A DNA stretch of 64,000 bases from Ontholestes murinus (taxonomy: Eukaryota; Arthropoda; Insecta; Coleoptera; Staphylinidae): contig OZ018397.1 in assembly GCA_963969525.1 (NCBI GenBank), positions 58,410,182-58,474,181 of the forward strand. Reading direction: 5' to 3'. The notes under the pieces are model-generated. The model ran no database searches, was not told the origin of the DNA, and saw only the letters and a program-made list of their open reading frames with translations. The number at the start of each line of letters is the position of its first letter. Position 1 is the stretch's first letter. Below are positions 47,901 through 55,736 of the stretch, piece after piece. A program made the translations under genes and the position numbers.

Positions 47901-49383
47901 TTCTAAAAAAAAATTGGAAATTTTCTTAATATTTCGGATGAGAATAATAAAACAAGAAAAATTCAAAACAGAAAAATGTTTGATTAAAAAATATTATCTA
48001 AAATTTTCTAAAAATTCGTACAAAACTTCTTCTCGGAATAAAAAATAAAACGTTTTTATTCTTAACAACAAAATGTTCAAATTCGTTCATGGTTTTCTAA
48101 AACATTTTGGAAAGTCAAAAAAAATATATAGTTATGAATACAAAATGGAAATGTTCAAAAGTTAACCAAATAGATTTAACTGTAATCATAGATTACCACG
48201 TAGTAACGGTGGCAACCATTTTCTTCATTGAAAAGGTTTAAGAATGTTTGAATGGATTAATACTAAGGAGAACATAATTTGATGTTCTCCTATGGGTTTC
48301 GAAAGATTCCTAAGATGTTAAGGTACTTTTTACTTTGGAGTAGTGGTGGTGGTTTTACCTTGTATTAGCTTCCTTGGTGATGGTGACTGAATTGAATTTT
48401 CTTCACCTACTAATGCTACACAAAAAATTGTTTAGTACTTCTGTGGCCTTCTTGATTTAGCGTATTGCTATCATGATTGAATGTATGAATGTATTTTAGC
48501 CCTAAAGTAATTTACGCCAGATGAATTAGTTAAACTTAGATGATTAGGTGTTGAAGTGTTGATAATTAAGGTGGAAATGTTTTCAGCTGGTAGTGAAGGA
48601 GATATAGCAGGTTCGAGCAGTGAAGGCGACGATCACAGCAGGGCCCTGATGCGGGATCCTGGGGGTGGCACGTGTTCACCGTTCGGCCGAAGGCAGTTCC
48701 CGAGGGATTCCGGGTGTTACGACGCAGCGCTGAAGTCGTCTTCGCACCGACAGCTGCAGCACACGTCGCCACAGGGTGAATCGGACAACAGCGACAACAA
48801 CGCGCCGTTTTGTGATACGACCAATAACCTGGATTCGGTGGTGGAGCAGTGCAACAACGAAATCTTGGCCAGGATGCGACAGGCCCAGAAAAACGCGCTC
48901 AACCTGAAAGAGGACGGCGGCGTCGTTTACCAGCCGAACATACCGATAAACACCGCCATACCAAACTCCTCGAGCGTCGAAATGATGCGGAAAGCGAAAG
49001 ACTCATACGTAAGCATGCATGGCCATACCACATTAATCGATCCTTGCAGACGCAACCTACTTAATCGTTCTAGCAGCGGGAGAAGAAACACGGCGGAAGA
49101 TAGCTGCGAGGCGGATCAGAAGCTGACCGCTGTTAAGTATGTAGTCGGTGGTGTTGGTGGTGGCGGTGTTAACGAAGCGGATGGTATGCCCGTTAGTAGG
49201 GGGTGCCCTAGCGAAAAGTCTAGCGACTCGGGCGTCAGCAGCAGCTCGATATCCTCCGCCAATCCCAAAGACAACAGACTCCCGCAAAACATTACCGAAA
49301 ATCCCGCTCACAATATCCTAACATTTTCTAACTGTGCCAATCGATCGACAACGTCCAATACTGCCAATAAGAATATCGCTTGA
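11858..49383 (+). CDS. SASH1: SASH1/SKIP-family SAM and SH3 domain adaptor (5'-partial, seven exons)
   Basis: Joined exons: 11858-11927, 12901-13249, 13301-13583, 13640-13820, 32772-32926, 33021-33378, 48587-49383. All introns are GT-AG and phases agree throughout, giving 2193 nt (730 codons plus TGA). Seen: an acidic DDTYMYDEDAR segment, a serine-rich block with SSRLSTLSVDTS, an SH3 domain (residues about 325-381; ALVDYTPSPYD, conserved W, GTFKFINVEL), a basic linker, a SAM domain (about 402-465; SVEDLLQKIGLQEH, NGYEDLELF), and a Ser/Asn/Gly-rich tail with PRDSGCYD. Family knowledge: SASH1 proteins are cytoplasmic signalling scaffolds without catalytic activity; the Drosophila relative SKIP was named as a Shal potassium channel interactor. 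Inference: ortholog of these. Upstream exons are outside the window or unrecognised. Vertebrate SASH1 has a second C-terminal SAM domain; none is seen before the stop here. Confidence 0.93.
12426..12735. repeat. Three-copy partial tandem repeat in intron 1
   Basis: The string ATCTCATCAG recurs at about 12427, 12569 and 12717. The string ACTAAAACCTCTCCTCCGC with an adjoining GACTC(C/T)TACC recurs about 180 bp apart. A run of about 21 T lies at 12579-12599. The sequence is GC-richer than its surroundings, and I do not recognise the family. It ends about 170 bp before exon 2. Confidence 0.7.
12901..13249 (+). CDS. SASH1: SASH1/SKIP exon 2: acidic and proline/arginine-rich segment
   Basis: The acceptor is TTTCCCAACAG and the donor is G|GTAAGA, with exit phase 2. 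It encodes DDTYMYDEDARMLAPG, then an acidic DEPPYESDPEDF stretch, then a Gly/Pro/Arg-rich region ending in IPLTHSR. GC content is far above the flanking AT-rich DNA. The frame also stays open upstream to an ATG at 12744, but that part is intronic: it lies before the acceptor and has no coding character. Confidence 0.9.
13301..13583 (+). CDS. SASH1: SASH1/SKIP exon 3: serine-rich segment
   Basis: The exon follows a 51-bp intron (acceptor GTCCTCGCAG, donor ATG|GTAAGT). The split Arg codon joins to exon 2 and the exon exits in phase 0. It encodes SDVQSVSSRLSTLSVDTSRS, a HLEEKIRHFRKTGAYARSED segment that looks helical and charged, and a Ser/Asp-rich end. The SSRLSTLSVDTS string is characteristic of SASH1-family proteins, from my knowledge of the family. 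A phospho-regulated linker is likely (inference). Confidence 0.92.
13640..13820 (+). CDS. SASH1: SASH1/SKIP exon 4: basic helical segment before SH3
   Basis: A 56-bp intron precedes it (acceptor GATTTTCAG); the donor is A|GTAAGT with exit phase 1. It encodes STLVGKVRGLREDVQRKISR, a strongly basic probable helix, followed by a Ser-rich stretch ending SLPSGSGS. It occupies the place of the SLY-type region just N-terminal to SH3 in this family; that assignment is inference. The next exon is 18.95 kb away across the repeat-filled intron. Confidence 0.92.
14430..17230. repeat. CTGTCAA heptamer block with ~400-450-bp higher-order units
   Basis: The words CTGTCAA/CTGTCTA form runs up to about 185 bp (16095-16280). 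Between runs a longer spacer recurs: TTTTTCTTTTCGACTTTTAA, AAAATAATGGGAATTTGCAA, and TTTCATCTTTCATCTGTCAT, near 14915, 15445, 15835, 16312, 16655 and 17055. Six units are recognisable. Open frames such as the one at 16023 are by-products. Confidence 0.9.
17231..18045. repeat. Diverged continuation of the CTGTCA block
   Basis: CTGTCA, TGTCAT and CAATTGT words remain frequent but no clean higher-order unit can be followed. It bridges the 14.4-17.2 kb units and the purer heptamers that follow. Confidence 0.6.
18046..18330. repeat. Heptamer run CTGTCAT/CTGTCAC
   Basis: About 285 bp of nearly continuous 7-bp units (CTGTCAC, then CTGTCAT, some CTGTCAA). Period 7 is not a multiple of 3, so overlapping frames all read SSVICHL-type peptides. 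No gene is inferred. Confidence 0.92.
18331..20600. repeat. Higher-order repeat, + orientation (GATGACAAACTAAATAGTCC units)
   Basis: Each unit has a CTGTCAT run, then GATGACAAACTAAATAGTCC, then GATCTGTAATATGTTGCTTA, then TTTAAATTTTTCAGAGATTT, then an A/T stretch ending AATCTAAATGTCAAATGTCA. Starts are recognisable near 18330, 18575, 18770, 19095, 19440, 19625, 19812 and 20018. Unit lengths vary from about 190 to 350 bp. Confidence 0.85.
20842..21052. mobile_element. MITE-like inverted-repeat element with CCCACC arms
   Basis: The left arm TGTTTTACTGATTGAACGAT followed by GGGATAGAGGCCACCCACCC pairs with a right arm at about 21000-21052 (ATATGTAGGGTGGGTGGGTG ... CTAGTAAAACATC). Total is about 210 bp with no coding capacity. 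A lone right-type arm lies at 20700-20760, and worn arm copies lie near 21222-21280 and 21370-21420. A transposase-dependent origin is inferred from the structure only. Confidence 0.7.
21210..21420. mobile_element. Two worn arm fragments of the CCCACC element
   Basis: AAATGGGTGGGTGGTCTTTA (about 21227) and TAGAGTGGATGGGTGGACTC (about 21370) match the right arm with substitutions. No matching left arms are seen nearby. Confidence 0.55.
21590..22610. other. Unique CpG-bearing segments inside intron 4
   Basis: Two stretches differ from the repeats around them. 21600-21870 has GCGTGCGTGATTATGCTGG and CAGCGCCGCCGCCCGTCATG; 22420-22600 has TGACGTCTGTGACGTGTCAA, AATCATTTTGACG and GGCGACGGCAACGG. 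No splice-bounded open exon was recognised. They could be regulatory elements or an alternative promoter; this is inference from composition and motifs. Confidence 0.4.
22611..23100. other. AT-rich intronic DNA without recognisable features
   Basis: Unique-looking A/T sequence with many TTAATT words. The small forward open frame at 22590-22793 has no recognisable similarity or coding bias. Confidence 0.5.
23101..25985. repeat. Higher-order repeat, reverse orientation of the 18.3-20.6 kb units
   Basis: Heptamers read TGACAGA. The longer parts are reverse complements of those at 18.3-20.6 kb: GGACTATTTAGTTTGTCATC (24710), AAATCTCTGAGAAATTTAAT (25220), TCCGATAACAGG (25077). The strand switch lies in or around the 20.6-23.1 kb unique segment. 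Confidence 0.88.
26171..29185. repeat. Perfect 9-bp tandem array (TCATCTCTG), 335 copies
   Basis: The unit TCATCTCTG repeats without any visible substitution or indel for 3015 bp, exactly 335 units. The unit is the neighbouring heptamer TCATCTG with a duplicated CT. Because 9 is a multiple of 3, five of six frames are open (SSL, HLC and ISV forward; RDD and EMT reverse), which produces frames above 1000 codons. None is a gene. Confidence 0.98.
29186..29381. repeat. Heptamer array: 3 x TCATCCG then 25 x TCATCTG
   Basis: Directly after the last 9-bp unit come three TCATCCG units (29186-29206) and 25 perfect TCATCTG units (29207-29381). The junction shows the 7-bp to 9-bp change at one point. 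Confidence 0.97.
29661..30375. repeat. Heptamer repeat, reverse orientation
   Basis: TGACAGT/TGACATT words, then a run of TGACAGA near 29985-30055, with GGTCTTTGGACTACATATTT (29892) matching the reverse-oriented unit of 24-26 kb. This is the third strand switch within 12 kb. It ends at the start of the 172-bp satellite. Confidence 0.85.
30405..32660 (+). repeat. 172-bp satellite, 13 copies (AAAACAATTGCTATCGACTT type)
   Basis: The anchor GAAGAAATTTCTAAAAA occurs at 30410, 30582, 30754, 30925, 31097, 31269, 31441, 31612, 31784, 31956, 32128, 32300 and 32473, spaced 171-173 bp. Each monomer holds GTATAAAAACAATTGCTATC. The last copy fades near 32640 and abuts a CCCACC arm, about 110 bp before exon 5. 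The small reverse-strand frames at one per monomer are by-products. Confidence 0.97.
32674..32725. mobile_element. Left-type arm fragment of the CCCACC element
   Basis: GATTAGAGGGTGGGTTAGTG followed by CCCCACCCACCCTACATATG matches the left arm of the elements at 57-61 kb. No right arm follows. It sits between the satellite and exon 5. Confidence 0.65.
32772..32926 (+). CDS. SASH1: SASH1/SKIP exon 5: start of the SH3 domain
   Basis: The acceptor AG at 32770-32771 gives STQALVRAGSNHSSISAEDA in phase with exon 4. Using the next AG (32779) would put the protein out of frame, which fixes the choice. The exon continues to GRAKALVDYTPSPYDKEALK, the first strands and RT loop of the SH3 domain, and ends at AAG|GTATGA in phase 0. 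Confidence 0.95.
33021..33378 (+). CDS. SASH1: SASH1/SKIP exon 6: rest of SH3, basic linker and SAM domain
   Basis: The exon follows a 94-bp intron with acceptor GTAATTACAG. It completes SH3 with KGDVIEILSM, the conserved Trp in GQWKG and GTFKFINVEL, then a basic linker (KARREMKWHRNIKGKPK), then the SAM domain (SVEDLLQKIGLQEH, VLNGYEDLELF, LDYLGIV, RAKILTAVQLLHDLD). The SASH1-type non-proline residue replaces the usual SH3 'G-F-P' motif. The donor is GAT T|GTAAGT, exit phase 1. Confidence 0.96.
33480..34612 (+). repeat. ~177-bp satellite, six copies (AAAAACAATCGACGAATGG type)
   Basis: The word CAATCGA occurs at 33651, 33827, 34004, 34181, 34358 and 34535, spaced 176-177 bp. Each unit also has CGTCGAGGACCAAAAATTAC and GATTCAAACAACTCTAAAAT. 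It begins about 100 bp after exon 6. Confidence 0.95.
34613..35390 (+). other. Unique segment with a possible alternative terminal exon (34782 onward)
   Basis: A good acceptor (CATTTCTAG) ends at 34781 and a strong donor GTAAGT starts at 34868, giving an 86-nt candidate. Entered from exon 6 (phase 1) it reads LLSSLVLVD and then TGA at 34808. This would end a short isoform right after the SAM domain. AATAAA occurs near 35205. Another phase stays open across the candidate but does not fit exon 6. No homology supports it; low confidence. Confidence 0.25.
35391..41059. repeat. Old degenerate repeat block (TTTTCTAAAAAGTTTT words), left part
   Basis: A/T sequence dominated by TTTTCTAAAAAGTTTT, GTTTTAGAAAT and TTTCTAGAAAGGTTTAGGAA variants. 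Strings such as TTACAGATATATTTAAAAG and TTTCTAGAAAGGTTT recur at irregular spacing (about 650-1900 bp), suggesting a very old tandem array. No coding exon was seen. The short forward frames here are composition artefacts. Confidence 0.7.
41072..41840 (-). mobile_element. 5'-truncated non-LTR retrotransposon (LINE) with target-site duplication
   Basis: A GC-richer 769-bp insert sits inside the degenerate A/T block, antisense to the host gene. It is flanked by the 12-bp direct repeat TGGATGTTTTTA (41060-41071 and 41841-41852), a target-site duplication. The 3' end on the - strand reads GAATAAAGATGTTGTTCTCT. The 5' truncation and duplication are typical of target-primed reverse transcription. 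Confidence 0.88.
41238..41840 (-). pseudogene. C-terminal remnant of LINE reverse transcriptase ORF2
   Basis: About 200 codons are open on the - strand from the truncation to a TAA at 41238-41240. The translation has CKYLGVLFDSKLSFTAHAQL, then RPLIDYSAILFNQIRPST and NVAERSALRTLTKLRHP. These are the end of the RT thumb and the following region typical of Jockey-like LINE ORF2 proteins (family knowledge). There is no start codon because the 5' end is missing. The lack of stops or frameshifts suggests a fairly recent insertion. Confidence 0.85.
44133..44293. repeat. Long near-perfect inverted repeat, arms about 77 bp, loop 6 bp
   Basis: The left arm (44133-44210, ending ACTCCTGAAAT) and the right arm (44217-44293, starting ATTTCAGGAGT) are reverse complements with only a few mismatches (for example CTGTCGATT versus AATCTACAG). 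The loop is ATCGTT. The arms consist of the local degenerate repeat, so this is a recent inverted duplication in place. Confidence 0.93.
45350..46340. repeat. Recent tandem duplications with a ~425-bp dimer unit
   Basis: The anchor GTTGACAAATTCTAAAACTT occurs at 45361, 45601, 45820, 46026 and 46246. Copies 2-3 and 4-5 pair as dimers 425-426 bp apart and share the same internal differences (for example a copy lacking the TTTCTAGAAAG part). CTCAGTCGACATTTGAAA is a further shared marker. Confidence 0.9.
47861..48586 (+). other. Intron end before the terminal exon, mostly unique
   Basis: Repeat words fade by about 48120. From 48180 the sequence is unique and less A-rich. It includes a perfect inverted repeat GGAGAACAT-AATTTG-ATGTTCTCC (about 48269-48292). 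No extra exon was recognised. It ends in the acceptor TGTTTTCAG of the terminal exon. Confidence 0.5.
48587..49383 (+). CDS. SASH1: SASH1/SKIP terminal exon: serine/asparagine-rich tail
   Basis: The acceptor is TGTTTTCAG. The split codon t|ct joins HDLD to SGSEGDIAGSSSEGDDHS. Seen: PRDSGCYDAALKSSS (the PRDSGCY string also follows the first SAM domain of vertebrate SASH1, from memory of the family), a short helix NNEILARMRQAQKNALNL, a glycine run, and SEKSSDSGVSSSSISS. The TGA is at 49381-49383. The frame also extends upstream to 48556, but that stretch precedes the acceptor. A donor-like GTAAGC at 49009 could give another 3' end; reading through keeps good coding composition, so that is preferred. 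Confidence 0.9.
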
Positions 49384-50170
49384 AAACACAAGGTACTGAA
49401 TTAGTGTGTATTCACGTAGAATATCTGCAGTCTTTTAATTTTGATACTTATTTTATCCACACAAACTTATACAAACAAAACAAAAAAACTCGCAGTATTC
49501 TCAAAGCGCAATAAAACCAACTCTCTCTATCCAACTGCAGATATTCTACACAATTTAAAAAAAGAACGCTATTCTTTTGTATACAACTTTTTTACATTTT
49601 ATATTCACGCCCTCTGACACCTGTTTATTTGATACAATTTTATATGTACTATATATAAATAATATAAATATGGATTTTTTAAAAGTGATAGCCGAAAAGA
49701 ATCAAATTCTATCTCTGTTGTAGTTCGTTCCGGATGAAATTAAATAAACACTAACAATAATTATATAATTAATAATAATAATAATTACGAATCGACGGAT
49801 CTCTGTAAATATTAGCGTTGTGTATATACTGTTGTAAATAATTATTTATTTCGGAAGAGACCACTAGTCTTGTTTAGCGATAATTTGTACATAAAACAAA
49901 AGGCTTATATCTATATATAAATATATACGATACGAGAAATATAAATATATAAATATGGAAAAAAAATTATATATTACGTAATCATAGTTTTTTTTTTTCT
50001 CTCGATTATTGACTGGAGACTTATTGTAATTATACCTTCCGTTTTGATTTTCCTCTCTCAATAGGCATATCACCTATTATTGTACATGTTACATGTATTA
50101 GAATGTGTTATATACATGTCAGTCAATAAAATAGGACGATTTATTAAATAAAGATTTTAAAATTTATTAC
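49384..50170 (+). other. SASH1: Probable 3' UTR with poly(A) signals
   Basis: AT-rich, largely non-repetitive sequence follows the stop. AATAAA hexamers occur at 49510, 49743, 50125 and 50147. The last two lie just before the start of the 172-bp satellite, so a main cleavage site near 50165-50175 is likely. This is inferred from signals only. Confidence 0.6.
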
Positions 50171-50179
50171 TCTGTATTA

Positions 50180-53100
50180 ATTTTTCTTAACCTTTACAAA
50201 AAAAATCCCATCCTTTTATTTATAACCCATCACAATTAAGAAATTGTTTTTACATAACCTTAAAAATTCTCCTGCTATTTTATTTCTAACCAAGAGATTA
50301 AGCAATTGTTTTTACATAACCTTAAAAATTATTTCCTGAAATTTTAAAACTAATTCCTTTAGTAGTTACTTTTTTACAATTTTTTAATCGAGCGAAAACA
50401 ATTTTATTTTCCATCATTTAAATTCTGAATGCTGACATTTTGTTTCTAGACAAGATTAAGCAATTGTTTTTAGGTAAATTTAAAACCTATTAAATTAAGG
50501 ATAATTCCTGAATTTTTAAAGCTAATTGCTACAGTAGTTTCTTTTTTACAATTTTTTAAAAGAGCGAAAACAATTTTATTTTCCAGCATTCAAATTCTGA
50601 GTGCTGACATTTTGTTTCTAGCCAAGTTTAAGCAATTGTTTTTACGTAAATTCAAAAACTATTTAATTGAGGACAATTCCTGTCATTTTAAAACAAATTC
50701 CTTTAGTAGTTACTTTTTTACAATTTTTTAATCGAGCGAAAACAATTTTATTTTCCATCATAGAAATTCTGAGTGCTGACATTTTGTTTCTAGACAAGAT
50801 TTAGCAATTGTTTTAATGTAAATTCAAAAACTATTTAATTAAGGACGATTCCTAAAATTTTAAAGCTAATTCCTTCAGTAGTTACTTTTTTACAATTTTT
50901 TAATCGAGCGGAAACAATTTTATTTTCCATCATTCAAATTCTGAGCGCTGACATTTTGATTCTAGTAAATATTAAGGAATTGTTTTAAAGTAAATTCAAA
51001 AACTATTTAATTGAGGACAATTCCTCAAATTTTAAAGCTAATTCTTTTTGTAGTTACTTTTTTACAAATTTTTAATCGAGCAAAAACAATTTTATTTTCC
51101 ACCATTCAAATTCTGAATGCTGACATTTTGTTTCTAGACAAGATTAAGCAATTGTTTTTAGGTAAATTCAAAAATTATTTAATTGAGGACAATTCCTGAA
51201 ATTTTAAAGCTAATTCCTTCAGTAGTTACTTTTTTACAATTTTTTAATCGAGCGAAAACAATTTTATTTTCCATCATTTAAATTCTGAATGCTGACATTT
51301 TGTTTCTAGACAAGATTAAGCAATTGTTTTTAGGTAAATTTAAAACCTATTAAATTAAGGATAATTCCTGAATTTTTAAAGCTAATTGCTACAGTAGTTT
51401 CTTTTTTACAATTTTTTAAAAGAGCGAAAACAATTTTATTTTCCAGCATTCAAATTCTGAGTGCTGACATTTTGTTTCTAGCCAAGTTTAAGCAATTGTT
51501 TTTACGTAAATTCAAAAACTATTTAATTGAGGACAATTCCTGTCATTTTAAAACAAATTCCTTTAGTAGTTACTTTTTTACAATTTTTTAATCGAGCGAA
51601 AACAATTTTATTTTCCATCATAGAAATTCTGAGTGCTGACATTTTGTTTCTAGACAAGATTTAGCAATTGTTTTAATGTAAATTCAAAAACTATTTAATT
51701 AAGGACGATTCCTAAAATTTTAAAGCTAATTCCTTCAGTAGTTACTTTTTTACAATTTTTTAATCGAGCGGAAACAATTTTATTTTCCATCATTCAAATT
51801 CTGAGCGCTGACATTTTGATTCTAGTAAATATTAAGGAATTGTTTTAAAGTAAATTCAAAAACTATTTAATTGAGGACAATTCCTCAAATTTTAAAGCTA
51901 ATTCTTTTTGTAGTTACTTTTTTACAAATTTTTAATCGAGCAAAAACAATTTTATTTTCCACCATTCAAATTCTGAATGCTGACATTTTGTTTCTAGACA
52001 AGATTAAGCAATTGTTTTTAGGTAAATTCAAAAATTATTTAATTGAGGACAATTCCTGAAATTTTAAAGCTAATTCCTTCAGTAGTTACTTTTTTACAAT
52101 TTTTTAATCGAGCGAAAACAATTTTATTTTCCATCATTCAAATTCCGAGCGCTGACATTTTGTTTCTAGACAAGATTAGGCAATTGTTTTTACGTAAATT
52201 CAAAAACTATTTAATTGAGGACAATTGCTGAAATTTTAAAGCTAATTCCTTCAGTAGTTACTTTTTTACAATTTTTTAATCGAGCGAAAACAATTTTATT
52301 TTCCATCATACAAATTCTGAGTGCTGACATTTTGTTTCTAGGCAAGATTAAGCAATTGTTTTTACGTAAATTCAAAAACTATTTAATTAAGCCCGATTGC
52401 TGAAATTTTAAAGCTAATTCCTTCAGTAGTTACTTTTTTACAATTTTTTAATAAAGCGAAAACAATTTTATTTCCCATCATTCAAATTCTGAGTGCTGAC
52501 ATTTTGTTTCTAGACAAGATTAAGCAATTGTTTTTACGTAAATTCAAAAATTATATAATTGAGGATAAGTCCTGAAATTTTAAAGCTAATTTCTTTAGTA
52601 GTTACTTTTTTACAATTTTTTAATCTAGCGAAAACAATTTTATCTTCCTTCATTAAAATTCTGAGTGCTGACATTTTGTTTCTAGTCAAGATTAAGCAAT
52701 TGTTTTCAAGTAAATTCAAAAACTATTTAATTGAGGACAATTCCTGAAATTTTAAAGCTAATTCCTTCAGTAGTTACTTTTTTACAATTTTTTAATCGAG
52801 CGAAAACAATTTTATTTTCCATCATTCAAATTCCGAGTACTGACATTTTGTTTCTAAACAAGATTAAACAATTGTTTTTACGTAAATTCAAAAACTATTT
52901 AATTGAGGACAATTTCTGATATTTTAAAGCTAATTCCTTCAGTAGTTACTTTTTTACAATTTTTTAATCGAGCGAAAACAATGTTATTTTCCATCAATCA
53001 AACTCCGAGTGCTGACATTTTGTTTCTAGACAAGATTAAGCAATTGTTTTTACGTAAATTCAAAAACTATTTAATTGAGGACAATTCCTGAAATTTTAAA

Positions 53101-54690
53101 GCTAATTCCTTCAGTAGTTACTTTTTTACAATTTTTTAATCGATCCAAAACAATTTTATTTTCCATCATTCAAATTCAGAGTGCTGACATTTTGTTTCTA
53201 GACAAGATTAAGCAATTGTTTTTACGTATATTCAAAAACTATTTAATTGAGGACAATTCATGAAATTTTAAAGCTAATTCCTTCAGTAGTTACTTTTTTA
53301 CAATTTTTTAATCGATCCAAAACAATTTTATTTTCCATCATTCAAATTCAGAGTGCTGACATTTTGTTTCTAGACGAGATTAAGCAATTGTTTTTACGTA
53401 TATTCAAAAACTATTTAATTGAGGACAATTCCTGAAATTTTAAAGCTAATTCCTTTAGTAGTTACTTCTTTGCAATTTTTTAAACGAGCGAAAACAATTT
53501 TATTTTCCAACATTCAAATTCTAAGTGCTGACATTTTGTTTCTAAACAAGATTAAGCAATTGTTTTAACGTAAATTCAAAAACTATTTAATTAACGACAA
53601 TTCCTGAAATTTCAAATCTAATTCCTTCAGTAGTTCCTTTTTTACAATTTTCTAATCGAGCGAAAACAATTTTATTTTCCATCATACAAATTCAGAGTGC
53701 TGACATTTTGTTTCTAGACAAGATTAAGCAATTGTTTTAACGTAGATTCAAAAACTATTTAATTAAGGACAATTCCTAAAATTTTAAACCTGATTACTTC
53801 AGTAGTTACTTTTTTACAATTTTTTAATCGAGCGAAAACAATTTTATTTTCCATCATTCAAATTCTGAGTGCTGACATTTTGTTTTTAGACAAGATTAAG
53901 CAATTTTTTATACGTAAATTCCAAAACTATTTAATTGAGGACAATTCCTGAAAATTTAAAGCTAATTCCATGAGTAGTTACTTTATTACAATTTTTTAAT
54001 CGAACGAAAACAATTTTATATTCCATCATACAAATTCCGAGTGCTGATGTTTTGTTTCTAGGCAAGATTAAGCAATTGTTTTAACGTAAATTAAAAAACT
54101 ATTTAATTGAGGACAATTCCTGAAATTTTAAAGCTAATTCCTTTAGTAGTTACTTTTTTACAATTTTTTAATCGAGTGAAAACAATTTTAATTTCCATCA
54201 TACAAATTCAGAGCGCTGACATGTTGTTTCTAGACAAGATTTAGCAATTGTTTTTACGTAAATTCAAAAACTATTTAATTGAGGACAATTCCTAAAATTT
54301 TAAAGCTACGTCCTTTAGCTGTTACTTTTTTACAATTTTTTAATCTAGCGAAAACAATTTTATTTTCCATCATTCAAATTCTGAGTGCTGACTTTTGTTT
54401 CTAGACAAGATTAAGAAATTGTTTTTGTGTAAATTCAAAAAATATTTAATTGAGGACAATTCCTGAAATTTTAAAGCTAATTCCTTCAGTAGTTACTTTT
54501 TTGCAATTTTTTAATCGAGCGAAAACAATTTTATTTTCCATCATTCAAATTCTGAGTGCTGACATTTTGTTTCTAGACAAGATTAAGCAATTGTTTTTAC
54601 GTAAATTCAAAAACTATTTAATTGAGGATAATTCCTGCAATTTTAAAGCTAATTCCTACAGTATTTACTGTTTTACAAATTTTTTAATCA
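50180..54690 (-). repeat. 172-bp satellite, about 26 copies
   Basis: GCAATTGTTTTTACGTAAAT recurs every 172 bp from about 50460 to 54587, with two shorter units (about 61 and 159 bp spacing) at the left end. Other constant parts are TTCTGAGTGCTGACATTTTG, AGTAGTTACTTTTTTACAAT and TCGAGCGAAAACAATTTTAT. The box TAAAAACAATTGC lies on the - strand. A 62-residue frame recurs per monomer but opens with TTG rather than ATG; it is not called as a gene. Confidence 0.97.
50362..52139. repeat. 860-bp higher-order duplication (five monomers) inside the 172-bp satellite
   Basis: 50362-51279 and 51222-52139 appear identical base for base at an offset of 860 bp (5 x 172). This includes private variants such as AGGTAAATTTAAAACCTATT, TTTTTAAAAGAGCG and ATTTTGATTCTAGTAAATAT. 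Neighbouring monomers outside differ at many sites. Confidence 0.92.
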
Positions 54691-55385
54691 AGTTTAGTGC
54701 TAATTGTTAATGTGTATACTTTATAATAATACTTTCATGTATATTAGGTTGCTAGCCATCTCTGTGGTTTATTTATGTTTAAAATCGATATCTCGATTTA
54801 CTATTATTAAGGTGTTAAATTAGAGTCACTACTGTTTAGCTTTGTAACACCGCATCTAAGCTATTTAGTGTTGTGCTGGAAGATATAATAAATTAATCTA
54901 TATTTAAGAAATCAATAAAATTCTAATAGACGTAGCGTATGCGGCAGTTTCCTACAGTTTATAGGTAATAATAAAACGCGCCATCTATCTGGAGATAGCT
55001 GAACTGTGCGTCCTTTTAAGGCAATAAGAAAATCAATACGTAATGAAAGGAACCTTTATAATTGTATGACGAAATCTTTACATGTTTTGGTTGTAGTTTT
55101 AAAATTGTTTATTCTGATAATAAAAATAATACATAAATAATAATCTGCACCGATTGCAGGGGGAAATAATTGGGGTAGTATAGCAAGAGGTAATTTTTAA
55201 GAATGTAAATTTGTATAGGCTACATGTTGGGTTCAGAAAATTAATCAATACTTTTACGCAGAGGCGACATCTGAGTTTCATTAGCGAAATTATTTATCTA
55301 CAGTGTAATAATTAGATGTCGTTACTAGCCAGAGGGTTTATAAAATCTTACATGGAAATTACAATGTAAAAATATACAGGATAAT
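54691..55385. other. Unique segment after the satellite
   Basis: No tandem structure and no recognised gene. GCGCCATCTATCTGGAGATA (about 54980) resembles GGCGCCATCTATTGTTTAAA at 12760; this short word may belong to a dispersed element. Two AATAAA words are present near 54885-54915. Confidence 0.4.
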
Positions 55386-55522
55386 CTTTATGGTGTACCC
55401 ACCCACCACACAATTATGTTTAATTGATTAAAATCATTCATATTTTTCTACCTTTATTATAAATTTATATATGAAGTGTATTCTCAGTAACATATGTTTA
55501 AATAAATTTATTGTATGTATTT

Positions 55523-55736
55523 AATGTAGTGATTGGTGTGTAGGATAAAAGGCACCCACCCATTCTACATTAGCTTTTATATACAAACTCAAAATACAGC
55601 TTTAATTTAATAATAACATCAACACAATTGATTTTTTTGTTCTGGAAACTAAAACACTATCAGTACTTGTAGCTTCAATGTATATGTAGGGTGGGTGGGT
55701 GGCCACTATCCCACCCTCCAATCACTGCATCACACA
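55523..55736. mobile_element. MITE-like element with CCCACC arms (copy 1 of the right cluster)
   Basis: The left arm AATGTAGTGATTGGTGTGTA through GGCACCCACCCATTCTACAT pairs with the right arm TATATGTAGGGTGGGTGGGT through CCTCCAATCACTGCATCAC. Total is about 214 bp. The interior holds TTCTGGAAACTAAAACACTA, shared with the other copies. No coding capacity. A further arm fragment lies at 55390-55405. Confidence 0.75.

Noticed and set aside
48269..48292. AGAACA/TGTTCT palindrome as a steroid-receptor site
   Set aside because: The half-sites are separated by 8 bp rather than the usual 3, so a receptor element is unlikely. It is noted only as a small inverted repeat.
48556..48586. Terminal exon starting as an independent gene at TTG/ATG near 48556-48580
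   Set aside because: The TTTTCAG acceptor at 48586 restores the frame with the SAM exon, and PRDSGCY follows the SAM domain in SASH1 proteins, so this is a terminal exon and not a separate gene.
50180..54690. A family of 62-residue forward frames, one per 172-bp monomer
   Set aside because: They open with TTG rather than ATG, overlap each other, and follow the satellite period. Their similarity reflects the repeat, not a peptide family.
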